From assembly GCA_029261875.1 (NCBI GenBank), contig JAJDAL010000013.1, positions 41,268 to 105,267 of the forward strand: DNA of 64,000 bases, written 5' to 3'. The notes beneath the pieces are model-generated. The model saw nothing but the letters and a program-made list of their open reading frames with translations. It ran no database searches and had not been told where the DNA came from. Shown piece by piece: positions 35,911-44,518 of this stretch (position 1 is its first letter; each line of letters opens with the position of its first letter). A program made the translations under genes and the position numbers. Origin of the DNA: Deltaproteobacteria bacterium (GTDB lineage: Bacteria > Myxococcota_A > UBA9160 > JAJDAL01).

Positions 35911-36609
35911 ATGGATTTACTTGCACAACAGAGAGCGGAGCGGGAAGCCCGGATTCTCGACGCGGCGCGCGAGCTGATCGAGCGGGTCGGCTACCAGAAC
36001 GTCACGATCCGCGACCTCGCGGCCGAGAGCCGCGTTTCGGTCCCCACCCTCTACAAGCTATTCGGCGACAAGAACGCGCTGCTGCGGGCCGCGGTCGAGG
36101 ACCGCTTCGCCGCCGTGTTGCGGTTCATCGAACGCGACCCTGCCCTCGAGGGCCTCGAACTCGCCATCGCCCTGGTGGAAGGCTGCAGCCGCGAGCTGCT
36201 CCGCACCACCAGCTACTCCAAAGCGGTGCTCGCCGCCTTCATGGGTGCCGACCAAGCCGGTGAGCTTTCCGAGATGGTGGCCCGTGAACTCACCGCGGAA
36301 CTGGAAACGGCGCTGCTCCAGATGCGCGAGACCGATCAACTCGAAGCGTGGGCGGATCCAAGGGCTTTGGCCGAGCGCTTGGCGAGTCACCAGATCATGG
36401 TGTGTCTCGAGTGGCAGAGCGGCCACCTGAAATCGCGCTCGATGACGTCGGCGATGCTGTTCGGCCTCGCGACGATACTGCTCGGTGTTTCTCGCGGCGC
36501 CGCGACTCGGCGCCTGAAATCACTGGCGATGGAAGTCCAGAATCTTTCCCGTGCAGACGGCGGCGCGGATTCGAAATCGAAAAAGTCCAAACGGAGTCGA
36601 TCGAAATAG
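35911..36609 (+). CDS. TetR-family transcriptional regulator
   Basis: 232 residues from ATG 35911. The N-terminal helix-turn-helix region is complete: REARILDAARELIERVGYQNVTIRDLAAESRVSVPTLYKLFGDKNALL. The C-terminal ligand domain is diverged, as usual, and the tail is basic (KSKKSKRSRSK). It lies 28 bp upstream of the E1alpha gene, so it is probably the first gene of that operon and autoregulated through the operator at 35841. The same operator architecture 8 kb away suggests it also controls the TonB and second carotenoid oxygenase promoters. Ligand unknown; an acyl-CoA or the uptaken hydrophobic compound is likely. Confidence 0.94.
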   Translation: MDLLAQQRAEREARILDAARELIERVGYQNVTIRDLAAESRVSVPTLYKLFGDKNALLRAAVEDRFAAVLRFIERDPALEGLELAIALVEGCSRELLRTTSYSKAVLAAFMGADQAGELSEMVARELTAELETALLQMRETDQLEAWADPRALAERLASHQIMVCLEWQSGHLKSRSMTSAMLFGLATILLGVSRGAATRRLKSLAMEVQNLSRADGGADSKSKKSKRSRSK

Positions 36610-36637
36610 CGCACTCGACCTGCCACAAGGAGCCCCC

Positions 36638-37606
36638 ATGGAGCTATCCCACGATCAACTACTCGACGCCTACTGGCGTATGCGGATGATCCGCGCGTTC
36701 GAAGAAAAACTCAACGACCTGGTCACTGCGGGCCGCCTGACGGGATTTCTCCACCTCTATGCCGGAGAAGAAGCGGTCGCCACGGGCGTGTGTGCACATC
36801 TGACGGATCTCGACATCGTGAACTCGACCCACCGCGGCCACGGGCACTGCATCGCCAAGGGAGTCGAGGTCGAGGGCATGATGGCTGAGCTCTACGGGCG
36901 CAGCACCGGAACCTGCAAGGGCAAGGGCGGTTCCATGCACATCGCCGATCTGGATTACGGAATGTTGGGCGCCAATGGAATCGTGGGCGCGGGGATCCCG
37001 TTGACCGCCGGCGCCGCCCTGACGGCTTCCATCAAGAAGTCGGGCGGCGTCGCGGTGGGATTCTTCGGCGACGGTGCCACCAACCAGGGCCAATTTCACG
37101 AGGGACTCAACATCGCGTCGGTCTGGAACCTGCCCGCGGTCTTCATCCTCGAAAACAACGGCTACGGCGAAGCCTCCCCGACGGAATTCGTGACGCCGAT
37201 GACGGACCTTGCGGTTCGCGCAAAGTCCTACGCCATGGAGAGCGACGTGGCGGATGGCATGGATTTCTTCGACGTCTACGAAAAGGCGGGCACGGCCATC
37301 GAACGCGCGCGCAACGGCGGGGGCCCCACCCTGCTCGAGTGCAAGACCTATCGCTTCATGGGCCACTACGTGGGCGACCCCATGACCTATCGCACGAAGG
37401 AAGAATCCGAAGATTGGAAACAGAATCGCGATCCGCTCGATCTATTCGAAAACCGCGTGGTCGAGGCGCAGCTTCTCACGAGCGACGAGCTGCGAGGCAT
37501 CGACGCCCGTGTGGACCAACGTATCGCGGCCGCGGTCGACGCCGCGGAACAGGCTCCCTTCCCCACTCCCGCAGACCTCCTCACCGATGTCTACGTGACC
37601 GAGTAA
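36638..37606 (+). CDS. 2-oxoacid/acetoin dehydrogenase E1 alpha subunit
   Basis: 322 residues from ATG 36638 with AAGGAG 7 bases upstream. The thiamine diphosphate motif is GDGATNQGQFHEGLNIASVW through FILENN (GDG to NN). HRGHGHCIAKG, KGKGGSMHIAD and the phosphorylation-loop-like YVGDPMTYRTKEE fit the AcoA/PdhA type. Together with E1beta and the hydrolase-type E2 it should oxidatively cleave a 2-oxo acid or diketone to acyl-CoA. It is the second gene of the TetR-led operon. Acetoin itself is only the nearest named model; a regulon on hydrophobic substrates suggests a different diketone or ketoacid. Confidence 0.93.
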   Translation: MELSHDQLLDAYWRMRMIRAFEEKLNDLVTAGRLTGFLHLYAGEEAVATGVCAHLTDLDIVNSTHRGHGHCIAKGVEVEGMMAELYGRSTGTCKGKGGSMHIADLDYGMLGANGIVGAGIPLTAGAALTASIKKSGGVAVGFFGDGATNQGQFHEGLNIASVWNLPAVFILENNGYGEASPTEFVTPMTDLAVRAKSYAMESDVADGMDFFDVYEKAGTAIERARNGGGPTLLECKTYRFMGHYVGDPMTYRTKEESEDWKQNRDPLDLFENRVVEAQLLTSDELRGIDARVDQRIAAAVDAAEQAPFPTPADLLTDVYVTE

Positions 37607-37610
37607 CGCC

Positions 37611-38621
37611 ATGACACGCCAAATCACCTTCACCGAAGCCATCAACGAAGCCCTGCACATCGCCATGCAGAACGATCCCGACGTCATCGTCCTCGGGGAA
37701 GACATCTGCGGGGGCGGGGGGCGCAAGGACCAAGGCATCGAAGATGCCTGGGGGGGGATCATGGGGGCGACCCGGGGGCTCATCAAAGCCTTCGGTCCCG
37801 AGCGCGTTCGCGACACACCCATCAGCGAAATGGGCTTCCTCGGCACCGCCGTAGGGGCCGCGGCAACGGGACTCCGCCCGGTGGCCGAGCTGATGTTCAT
37901 GGACTTTCTCGGCGTGAGCTTGGATCCCTTGCTCAACCAAGCCGCGAAGCTCCGCTACATGTTCGGTGGAAAAGTTCGCGTCCCCCTCACGGTTCGCACG
38001 TCGATGGGAGCCGGCAGCCGCGCCGCCGCACAGCATTCTCAAACCCTGTACGGCATCACCGTGGGCATTCCGGGCTTGAAGACGGTGATTCCCTCGACAC
38101 CCGCGGACGCGAAGGGCTTGCTCCTGACCGCCATTCGCGACGATGGCCCGGTCATCTTCTGCGAACCGAAATCCTTGATGAACGATGTCGGTGAGGTCCC
38201 CGAAGGCGATTACGAAATCCCGTTGGGCAAAGCGGCGATCGTTCGCGAGGGCAGCGATGTCTCCATCGTCGGGATGGGGCGCACGGTCAAGACGGCACTC
38301 GAAGCCGCAGACCGACTCGCAGCCCTGGGCACGAGCGCCGAAGTGCTCGACCTGCGATCGCTTCACCCCATGGACGAAGAAGCCATCTTGGCGACGTTGC
38401 AGAAGACGGGAAGCCTAGTGGTCGTCGACGAGTCACCGCCGCGCTGCAGTATCGCGAGCGACGTGGCGGCGCTGTGCGTCGATCAGGGATTCGACTACTT
38501 GAACGCCCCGGTGAAAAAAGTCACCGCTCCCCACACCCCGGTCCCCTTCAGCCCCGTGCTCGAGGACCTGTACGTTCCGTCGGCGGATCAGATCGTCGCC
38601 GCGGTTCGGGCGTTGTCGTAA
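37611..38621 (+). CDS. 2-oxoacid/acetoin dehydrogenase E1 beta subunit
   Basis: 336 residues, four bases after E1alpha. The GEDICGGGGRKDQG start, RVRDTPISEMGFLGTAVGAA, ELMFMDFLG and the C-terminal transketolase domain with RSLHPMDEEAI are typical of E1beta of pyruvate- and acetoin-type complexes. The N-terminal Glu of the SEMG motif contacts thiamine diphosphate in the family. No strong ribosome site precedes ATG 37611, consistent with coupling to E1alpha. It forms the E1 heterotetramer with the alpha subunit. Confidence 0.93.
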   Translation: MTRQITFTEAINEALHIAMQNDPDVIVLGEDICGGGGRKDQGIEDAWGGIMGATRGLIKAFGPERVRDTPISEMGFLGTAVGAAATGLRPVAELMFMDFLGVSLDPLLNQAAKLRYMFGGKVRVPLTVRTSMGAGSRAAAQHSQTLYGITVGIPGLKTVIPSTPADAKGLLLTAIRDDGPVIFCEPKSLMNDVGEVPEGDYEIPLGKAAIVREGSDVSIVGMGRTVKTALEAADRLAALGTSAEVLDLRSLHPMDEEAILATLQKTGSLVVVDESPPRCSIASDVAALCVDQGFDYLNAPVKKVTAPHTPVPFSPVLEDLYVPSADQIVAAVRALS

Positions 38622-38626
38622 TCCCC

Positions 38627-39940
38627 GTGGCAACCGGAATCGTCATGCCCCAGCTCGGCATGAGCATGCAGGAAGGCACCGTCGTCGATTGGGTGGCCCC
38701 GGTGGACTCGCCGCTCGAAAAGGGTCAGGTCATCCTGATCATCGAATCCGAAAAGGCGGAAGTGGAGATCGAAGCGACCGCTTCCGGCTACTTCCGGCAC
38801 ATCTACGTCGAAGCGGGCGAGACGGTTGCCTGTGGAACCCTGTTGGGTGTCTCGACCGAAACCGCGGACGAAGCCCTGGACATCGATGCATTTCTCGCCG
38901 CAAACCCACCGCCGGCGGTTGCACGCCCTTCGTCCCAAGCACCGGCGCCCGTGCAGACGACCCCGGTTGCGCGGCCCAACCGCCCGGTGAGTGTGGGGCC
39001 CGCCCCGGCTACGCCCGCGGCGCGAAAGCGCGCAAAACAACTCGACGTCGATCTCACGCGCGTTCCGGGCAGCGGTCCGGGGGGTCGAATCACGCGTGAA
39101 GACGTCGAGGCCTGGGAAGAACGCCGGCGTTCCCTGGTCGAAGTCGCCGCTGGGGTTTCCCTCGACGTTCCGAGTCAGGGCCCCGAGAACGGAGAGCCGG
39201 TCTTCTTGCTGCCCGGGTTCGGAACCGACATTTCCGTGTTTGCCCGCCAAATCCCCGAACTGGCGAAGAGCTATCTCGTGCGGGGCGTGAACCCCCGCGG
39301 CGTATCGGGTTCCGATGCTCCGGAGCTCGATCAATACGAAGTCTCGCAAGCCGCAGCAGACGTGGCCGCGTTGGTGCAAGAGCCCTCCCACATCGTCGGT
39401 ACCAGCTTGGGCGCGGCCGTCGCCATCGAGTTCGCCTTGGCGTATCCGGAAAAAGTCCGCTCCCTGGCCCTGATCGCACCCTTCGTAGCAGCCGACCCGC
39501 GGCTCGTCAGCGTAACGGACAGTTGGGTTCAACTGGCGGCAAACGTCGATGCCGAAACACTCGCAACGGCACTCCTGCCCTGGTTCTTTTCATCGGATTT
39601 TCTCGCCGATCGCGACGCGCGGGAACGCACGCGCCGCGGACTCGCCAGCACCTTGTCGCGCGCATCGGCGGCGACCCTGCACCGAACCGCTGCGGGGCTT
39701 CGAAACTGGTCGGGGTCGCGCAGCGCCGATCTGGGGAAGCTCGCGATCCCCACCCTCGTCATCGGTGCCGGGGAAGACCTCCTCACCCCAGACGGACGAG
39801 ACATCGCGGACGCCATTCCCGATGCGCACTTCATCTCGATCGAGGGCGCGGGGCATGCGGTTGGTCTCGAGGCCGCAGAACACGTCAACGAGATCCTGCT
39901 CGCTCACCTGGGTGCAGCGGGATCGACGCCAACTCCCTAG
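38627..39940 (+). CDS. AcoC-like E2: lipoyl domain, peripheral-subunit-binding domain and alpha/beta hydrolase
   Basis: 437 residues from GTG 38627, six bases after E1beta; the in-frame ATG 38645 lies inside the lipoyl motif. The lipoyl domain (VMPQLGMSMQEGTVVDW) has its Lys in ESEKAEVEI near residue 42. A subunit-binding domain follows (TPAARKRAKQLDVDLTRVPG). The rest is an alpha/beta hydrolase: GTSLGAAVAIE (Ser), GAGEDLLTPD (Asp) and EGAGHAVGLE (His). This replaces the usual 2-oxoacid acyltransferase domain and matches the acetoin-dehydrogenase E2 type. No E3 gene is in the window, so a housekeeping dihydrolipoamide dehydrogenase would be used. The last four bases overlap the opposing ligase gene. 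Confidence 0.9.
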   Translation: MATGIVMPQLGMSMQEGTVVDWVAPVDSPLEKGQVILIIESEKAEVEIEATASGYFRHIYVEAGETVACGTLLGVSTETADEALDIDAFLAANPPPAVARPSSQAPAPVQTTPVARPNRPVSVGPAPATPAARKRAKQLDVDLTRVPGSGPGGRITREDVEAWEERRRSLVEVAAGVSLDVPSQGPENGEPVFLLPGFGTDISVFARQIPELAKSYLVRGVNPRGVSGSDAPELDQYEVSQAAADVAALVQEPSHIVGTSLGAAVAIEFALAYPEKVRSLALIAPFVAADPRLVSVTDSWVQLAANVDAETLATALLPWFFSSDFLADRDARERTRRGLASTLSRASAATLHRTAAGLRNWSGSRSADLGKLAIPTLVIGAGEDLLTPDGRDIADAIPDAHFISIEGAGHAVGLEAAEHVNEILLAHLGAAGSTPTP

Positions 39941-41499
39941 ATACTGCGGCCTGCACCTTTCCAGTACGGGTCGCGCAACAACCGCTTGTAGAGTTTTCCC
40001 GTTGGATGCCGGGGTAGTTCCGTTTCGAAGTCGATGGAACGCGGCGCCTTGTAGCCCGCGAGATGTTCTCGGCAATGATCCAAGAGCGCGCGGACCATGG
40101 CTTCATCGCCACTGCGCCCCGCGACGAGCTGCACCGCCGCCTTGACCTCTTCCCCGAATTCTTCATTGGGAACGCCGAAAACCGCCGCATCCGCGACCGC
40201 GGGATGGGCGGCCAACACCCCTTCGATCTCCGCCGGGTAGATGTTCACACCTCCGGAGATGATCATGTCGATCTTGCGATCGGTCATGTACAGGTAGCCG
40301 TCTTCCGTCATACAGCCGATGTCGCCAAACGTGAAGACGCCGGGTTCCAGGTGCGCCTTCTTCGTCTTCTCGGGATCCTTGTGGTATTCGAAATCACTTC
40401 CCATCTTGTTCTTGAAGTAGAGCTGGCCTTCTTCGTTCGGCCCCGCCACAGACCCGTCTTCTTTGATCACCCGGACTTCGATGGCGGGTACCGGCTTGCC
40501 GAGGCTTCCGGACCGGGCGAGCCATTCCTGCGAATCGATGGTGCTGATGATCGCTCCCTCGGTCGCACCGTAATACTCGCAGATCTTGGGTCCGAACCAC
40601 TCGATCATCTGGCGCTTGACGTCCGGCGAGCACGGGGCCGCCCCGTGCCAGACGATCTCGAGACTCTTCCCATCGAAGCGCTCGCGGACCTCCGGTTCGA
40701 GACGCAACAGGCGAATGAACTGCGTCGGCACCAGGTGAACATTGGTGACGCGGTAGCGGTCGATCAGTTCGAGGGTCTCCGCGGCGTCGAACTTGTGCCG
40801 CATCACCACCGCGTTGCCGGCCAGGAGCGGGAGATAGGAAAAGGCCCATTGCGCCGAGTGGTAGACGGGACCTTCCAGGAGCGTGGTGCCGCCTTCGGGG
40901 ATCGCCAGGCTTGCGGACAGGCCCTTGCCCACCAACTTCATGATTCCGATCGGAGCGCCCAACTTGAACATGCTGCTCACGACGCCCTTGGGACGCCCGG
41001 TCGTGCCGGACGTGTAGAACATCGGCCCGCCCGCACCCTGCTCGCTGGGTTCGTCGGGACTTCCGGTTGCGAGTAACGCCTCATAGGAAGCGAGGCCCGG
41101 TTGCGCATCGCCCCCGGCGACGACCGCCACCGCGAGTTGCGGCGCGTCTTCGCGCGAAAGCGCTTCACTGGCAACATCCGCGAACCGGGCATCGACGATC
41201 AACGCCTTGGAATCGGAATTCGCCAGCACGTAGGCGACTTCCTCCGCCACCCAATGCCAGTTGATCGGAACGAAACGCCAGCCCGCATGGGTCGCAGCCG
41301 CCATGGCTTCGAAGTATTCGCGCCGGTTTCCGGAAAACACGGAAAGCGTGTCGCCGCTCTCGAGTCCGGCGGCCCGCAAAGCGGAAATCAGACGGTTCGT
41401 GCGTTCGTTGAACGCCTGCCACGTCGTCTCGCCAAACTCGTCGACGAGCGCCGCCTGGGCGCCCTTTTGTTCGGCGAGCTCGAGCAACAATTCAGCCAT
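39937..41499 (-). CDS. AMP-dependent acyl-CoA ligase
   Basis: 520 residues with GAGGA upstream of ATG 41499. FYTSGTTGRPKGVV, EYYGATEGAI (adenylate motif), GDIGCMTEDGYLYMTDRKIDMIISGGVNIYPAEIE and the terminal HPTGKLYKR with the catalytic Lys show a full, active-looking enzyme. Motifs fit long-chain or terpenoid-acid ligases. It lies 18 bp after the TonB receptor gene in a two-gene unit under the operator at 44013, so it probably activates the acid made from the imported compound. It converges with the E2 gene (4-base overlap). Confidence 0.95.
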   Translation of the reverse strand: MAELLLELAEQKGAQAALVDEFGETTWQAFNERTNRLISALRAAGLESGDTLSVFSGNRREYFEAMAAATHAGWRFVPINWHWVAEEVAYVLANSDSKALIVDARFADVASEALSREDAPQLAVAVVAGGDAQPGLASYEALLATGSPDEPSEQGAGGPMFYTSGTTGRPKGVVSSMFKLGAPIGIMKLVGKGLSASLAIPEGGTTLLEGPVYHSAQWAFSYLPLLAGNAVVMRHKFDAAETLELIDRYRVTNVHLVPTQFIRLLRLEPEVRERFDGKSLEIVWHGAAPCSPDVKRQMIEWFGPKICEYYGATEGAIISTIDSQEWLARSGSLGKPVPAIEVRVIKEDGSVAGPNEEGQLYFKNKMGSDFEYHKDPEKTKKAHLEPGVFTFGDIGCMTEDGYLYMTDRKIDMIISGGVNIYPAEIEGVLAAHPAVADAAVFGVPNEEFGEEVKAAVQLVAGRSGDEAMVRALLDHCREHLAGYKAPRSIDFETELPRHPTGKLYKRLLRDPYWKGAGRSI

Positions 41500-41517
41500 G
41501 GGGGTCCTCTTGGAAGG

Positions 41518-43929
41518 CTAGATATCGAGTCGGAACGTCACACCGAACTTTCGCGGTTCTGCGTTGACGCCCGCGTAGCCGTTCAAGGTGGGAACATCGA
41601 ACGCAGCCACGTTGTAGTGCTCGTCCGTTAGATTCTGCACCCAGAAGGTGAGTTCCCAGTTGAACTCGTCCTTGTCCGAGCGAAAACCGGTACGCAGGTT
41701 GACGAGTTTGGTGTGGGCCTGCTTCAGGTTGCCGTCGAGGTCCTGGGCCAGCCATTGCTTCGACGTGTAGTTGTATTCGCCCCGGATGAACCATTCGATC
41801 GGGACTCCGGGCAGCAGGTGTTGGTATTGAATCGAGTTGCTGATGGTAAGCCTTGGCGCGCTGTCGAGGACTTCTCCGGCGAGGTCCTGGCTGCAATCGA
41901 CGGCACTCAGCCCCCCGAGTAGCCCTCCCTGGCACAGAAGATTGCCGAACAGGAAGCCCAGGGGATCCGCGGACGTCGCCAACGTGCGTTGTTCGACGGT
42001 CTGCTCGCCCAGCGGGAAGGTTTCGTATTCCGTCTGGTTGTATCCGATCGAGGACTGCAGCACGAGATCCGGCAAGGGGACTGCAATCACGTCCGCCTCG
42101 AAGCCGTAGCTCTGAAACGTTCCGGCGTTGAGGACGTTGATCCCGCCACCATCGAACGTCTGAACCTGAAAGTCCTCGTAATCGGTGTAGAACATCGTGC
42201 CGTTCAGGGTCAGGCGCCCATCGAACCAGGTGGTGCGCAAGCCCACTTCGTAGTTGGTGGACTTCTCGTCTTCGACTTCACCCGGCACCCCGACCAGGGT
42301 CCGGAGTTGATTGAACCCACCCGACTTGAAGCCGCGCGCCACGCTCCCGTAGATCATCGTGTCTTCGGTCGGGAAGATGCGCAGGGCCGCCATGGGGGAC
42401 CAGTCCGTCACCCGGCGCGATTGATCCTGGAAGATCGGGGGACCGGAAACCGGCGGCGCTTCGATCACGGAATTCGAAATCATGCTCCCGACGCGCGTCT
42501 TGTGTTCGTAGCTGTAGCGGATCCCACCGGTCAGGCTGACGAATTCGAAGGGCTTCACCGTTGCTTGCCCGAATGCCGCGTAACTGTTGGTCTGGTGGTT
42601 GTTGTCGTTGATGTTGCTCGTGGGCATCGTCGCGAACGGGAACAGATCCGAGAAGTCCATCTCGAAGCCATTGCGGTCGACGGTCGTCTGATTCTGGTGG
42701 AAGAAATACAGGCCAGTCTGATATTCGAGCCATCCACCGCTGGGCGATGTCAAACGCAGCTCCCCGGAATACTGGTGGAGGTCCGTGTTCGTGTAGGCGT
42801 ACACCACGTCGTAAACGGAGAAATCCCCGTCGAACGCGCTGTCGGAGCTGTATTTCCGGTAGGAGCTCAGGAAGTTGAGTGTCGAATCGGCGATCAGGGG
42901 CACGTCGCCAAATTCATAGGTGGCGTCGAGGGACAAGCCCTGGACGTTCACGCGATTGCGCGGCTCGCGGTCCACCGACACCTTGCGGTCGAAAGGATCA
43001 GCTTTCTCCAGCGGGGGATTGCCCGGCAGCGCCGAGACCGTCTGAAACGTCGTCGACGGGTGAAGGCTCGCAAAGCCCTCGTAGGTAATGATGTCGGGCA
43101 CGCAGCACTCGGTATTCTCGTAGCCATAATCGCCGGTGACGAGCACGGAGAAATTGTCCGTAAAGTCGAAGACCGTGCGGAGCTTGGCACCCATCTTGTT
43201 GGCGTCGTTGATGTCGTCTCCAGTGAACGTGTTCTTGTCGAAGCCATCCCGGTTTACCCAATAGGCGGAGAACCGGGTCGCCATCAGGTCCTCGATGATC
43301 GGGATGTTGACCGAAGCGCGGGTCTCGTATTGATCGTAATTTCCGACCACGCCTTCGATCGTGGCATCCCAGTCGTAGGTGGGGCGTTTCGAGTAGATGT
43401 TGATGGCCCCCGCCGCGGTGTTCTTTCCGTAGAGGGTTCCCTGGGGCCCACGCAGCACTTCCACCCGCTCGACGTCGAGCAGGTCGCCAACACTCATGCC
43501 GGTTCGACCCTGATAGATTCCGTCGATGAAGACGCCGACGCTGGGGTCGATGCCCGAGTTGCTTCCCACGGACCCGATACCGCGAATGCGAATGATCGTT
43601 CCACGCGTATCGGTGACACCGTTGATCTTCACGTTGGGGACGTATTGCTGGAGACGACTGAAGTCCGTCAGGCCGGCGTCCTCGAGGAACTCCCCGGTGA
43701 GGGCCTTCATGGAAATCGGGACGTCTTGAATCGATTGTTCCCGCTTGTTGGCTGTGACGAGGATCTCGTCGACGGGTTCGTTGAATTCGCGCGTAGCGGA
43801 TTCGTCTTCCGACACGTCTTCGGTCGCTTCGGTTTCCTCGGTATCGGCGGGCACATCTTCGGCCCCGGAACTGGGAGACCCCACCATCGATACGGCGAAG
43901 ACAAGTGCCGCAATGACGAACGGTTTCAT
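41518..43929 (-). CDS. TonB-dependent outer-membrane receptor
   Basis: 803 residues with a signal peptide (KPFVIAALVFAVSMVG, cleavage near GAE) and a GGAGAG ribosome site. After an acidic spacer comes a TonB-box-like DEILVTANKREQSIQDVPISMKAL, which opens a plug domain with RIRGIGSVGSN and VFIDGIYQGRTGMSV, followed by a beta-barrel rich in aromatic-ended strands and ending in a C-terminal RLDI. The family imports iron chelates, vitamins, sugars or hydrophobic catabolic substrates. No iron-uptake genes are nearby, and it is paired with an acyl-CoA ligase and divergent from a carotenoid oxygenase unit, favouring a hydrophobic carbon source. Confidence 0.96.
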   Translation of the reverse strand: MKPFVIAALVFAVSMVGSPSSGAEDVPADTEETEATEDVSEDESATREFNEPVDEILVTANKREQSIQDVPISMKALTGEFLEDAGLTDFSRLQQYVPNVKINGVTDTRGTIIRIRGIGSVGSNSGIDPSVGVFIDGIYQGRTGMSVGDLLDVERVEVLRGPQGTLYGKNTAAGAINIYSKRPTYDWDATIEGVVGNYDQYETRASVNIPIIEDLMATRFSAYWVNRDGFDKNTFTGDDINDANKMGAKLRTVFDFTDNFSVLVTGDYGYENTECCVPDIITYEGFASLHPSTTFQTVSALPGNPPLEKADPFDRKVSVDREPRNRVNVQGLSLDATYEFGDVPLIADSTLNFLSSYRKYSSDSAFDGDFSVYDVVYAYTNTDLHQYSGELRLTSPSGGWLEYQTGLYFFHQNQTTVDRNGFEMDFSDLFPFATMPTSNINDNNHQTNSYAAFGQATVKPFEFVSLTGGIRYSYEHKTRVGSMISNSVIEAPPVSGPPIFQDQSRRVTDWSPMAALRIFPTEDTMIYGSVARGFKSGGFNQLRTLVGVPGEVEDEKSTNYEVGLRTTWFDGRLTLNGTMFYTDYEDFQVQTFDGGGINVLNAGTFQSYGFEADVIAVPLPDLVLQSSIGYNQTEYETFPLGEQTVEQRTLATSADPLGFLFGNLLCQGGLLGGLSAVDCSQDLAGEVLDSAPRLTISNSIQYQHLLPGVPIEWFIRGEYNYTSKQWLAQDLDGNLKQAHTKLVNLRTGFRSDKDEFNWELTFWVQNLTDEHYNVAAFDVPTLNGYAGVNAEPRKFGVTFRLDI

Positions 43930-44012
43930 CCGCTCTCTCCCCTAATGCAGGCACGCCAATGACGCGCCCGCGGCTCTCTCACCCCGATTTCCGCCTCAAA
44001 AAAGCGGCCGAT

Positions 44013-44046
44013 CTTAACACGTTCAGCGTATTGAACGTGTTAAAAT
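44013..44046. promoter_or_regulatory. Proposed operator and promoter between the TonB-receptor unit and the DUF2141/carotenoid-oxygenase unit
   Basis: Bases 44014-44043 form a perfect inverted repeat with 12-base arms and a 6-base spacer. It contains two AACnnGTT cores (44016-44023 and 44034-44041), whose centres are 18 bp apart, exactly as at 35841-35874. The second reads TTGAACGTGTTAAA, an exact TnnAACnnGTTnnA, and overlaps a TAAAAT box at 44041-44046, which stands at the same distance from the site centre as at the tetR promoter. Binding here should control both divergent transcription units. Confidence 0.8.
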
Positions 44047-44080
44047 CTAGCGTGCGAACCCGGGACCAAAGGGGATTTTC

Positions 44081-44518
44081 GTGAAGCTGCAATTCGGCTG
44101 GTTTGTCGTGGCCTTGGGGGCTTTCACCCTATCGGTGCCCGGCTCAGCCGAGGACCGAAGCGGAAACCTCCAGGTCCTCGTTCCCGGGCTCGATAGCGAC
44201 CGGGGCAAGGTCCTGATCGCGGTTTTCGACTCCGCCGAGGCGTGGCAGGCGGGCGAGACGCCGGCCGCACAGGCGTTCGCACCGGTCGCGAATCAGCGCG
44301 CCGAGTGGACTTTCGAGCAACTCCCGTTCGGTCGCTATGCCTACAAACTCTTTCACGACGAGAACGACAACCAGAAACTCGATACCAACTGGGCAGGAAT
44401 CCCCCGCGAGCGCTACGGATTTTCCAATGACGCGCGCGGATTCATGGGACCGCCCGATTTCGACGCGGCATCGTTTCGCTTCGACGAGAACGCGAAACAC
44501 ACCGTGAAGGTGGATTGA
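44081..44518 (+). CDS. DUF2141 family secreted protein
   Basis: 145 residues from GTG 44081, which has AGGGGA upstream. It has a signal peptide ending after GSAE. The DUF2141 pattern is clear: GKVLIAVFDSAEAW, LPFGRYAYKLFHDENDNQKLDTNWAGIPRE and FSNDARGFMGPPDFDAASF. DUF2141 proteins are small periplasmic or secreted beta-sandwich proteins of unknown role, often near carotenoid or apocarotenoid genes in my recollection, which I cannot check here. The stop overlaps the next start (TGATG), so it is translationally coupled to the carotenoid oxygenase. Confidence 0.92.
   Translation: MKLQFGWFVVALGAFTLSVPGSAEDRSGNLQVLVPGLDSDRGKVLIAVFDSAEAWQAGETPAAQAFAPVANQRAEWTFEQLPFGRYAYKLFHDENDNQKLDTNWAGIPRERYGFSNDARGFMGPPDFDAASFRFDENAKHTVKVD

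Noticed and set aside
41989..43962. A 657-residue open frame on the plus strand opposite the TonB receptor gene
   Set aside because: It is antisense to a receptor with clear plug and barrel motifs, has no ribosome site or domain, and long shadow frames are expected in high-GC DNA.
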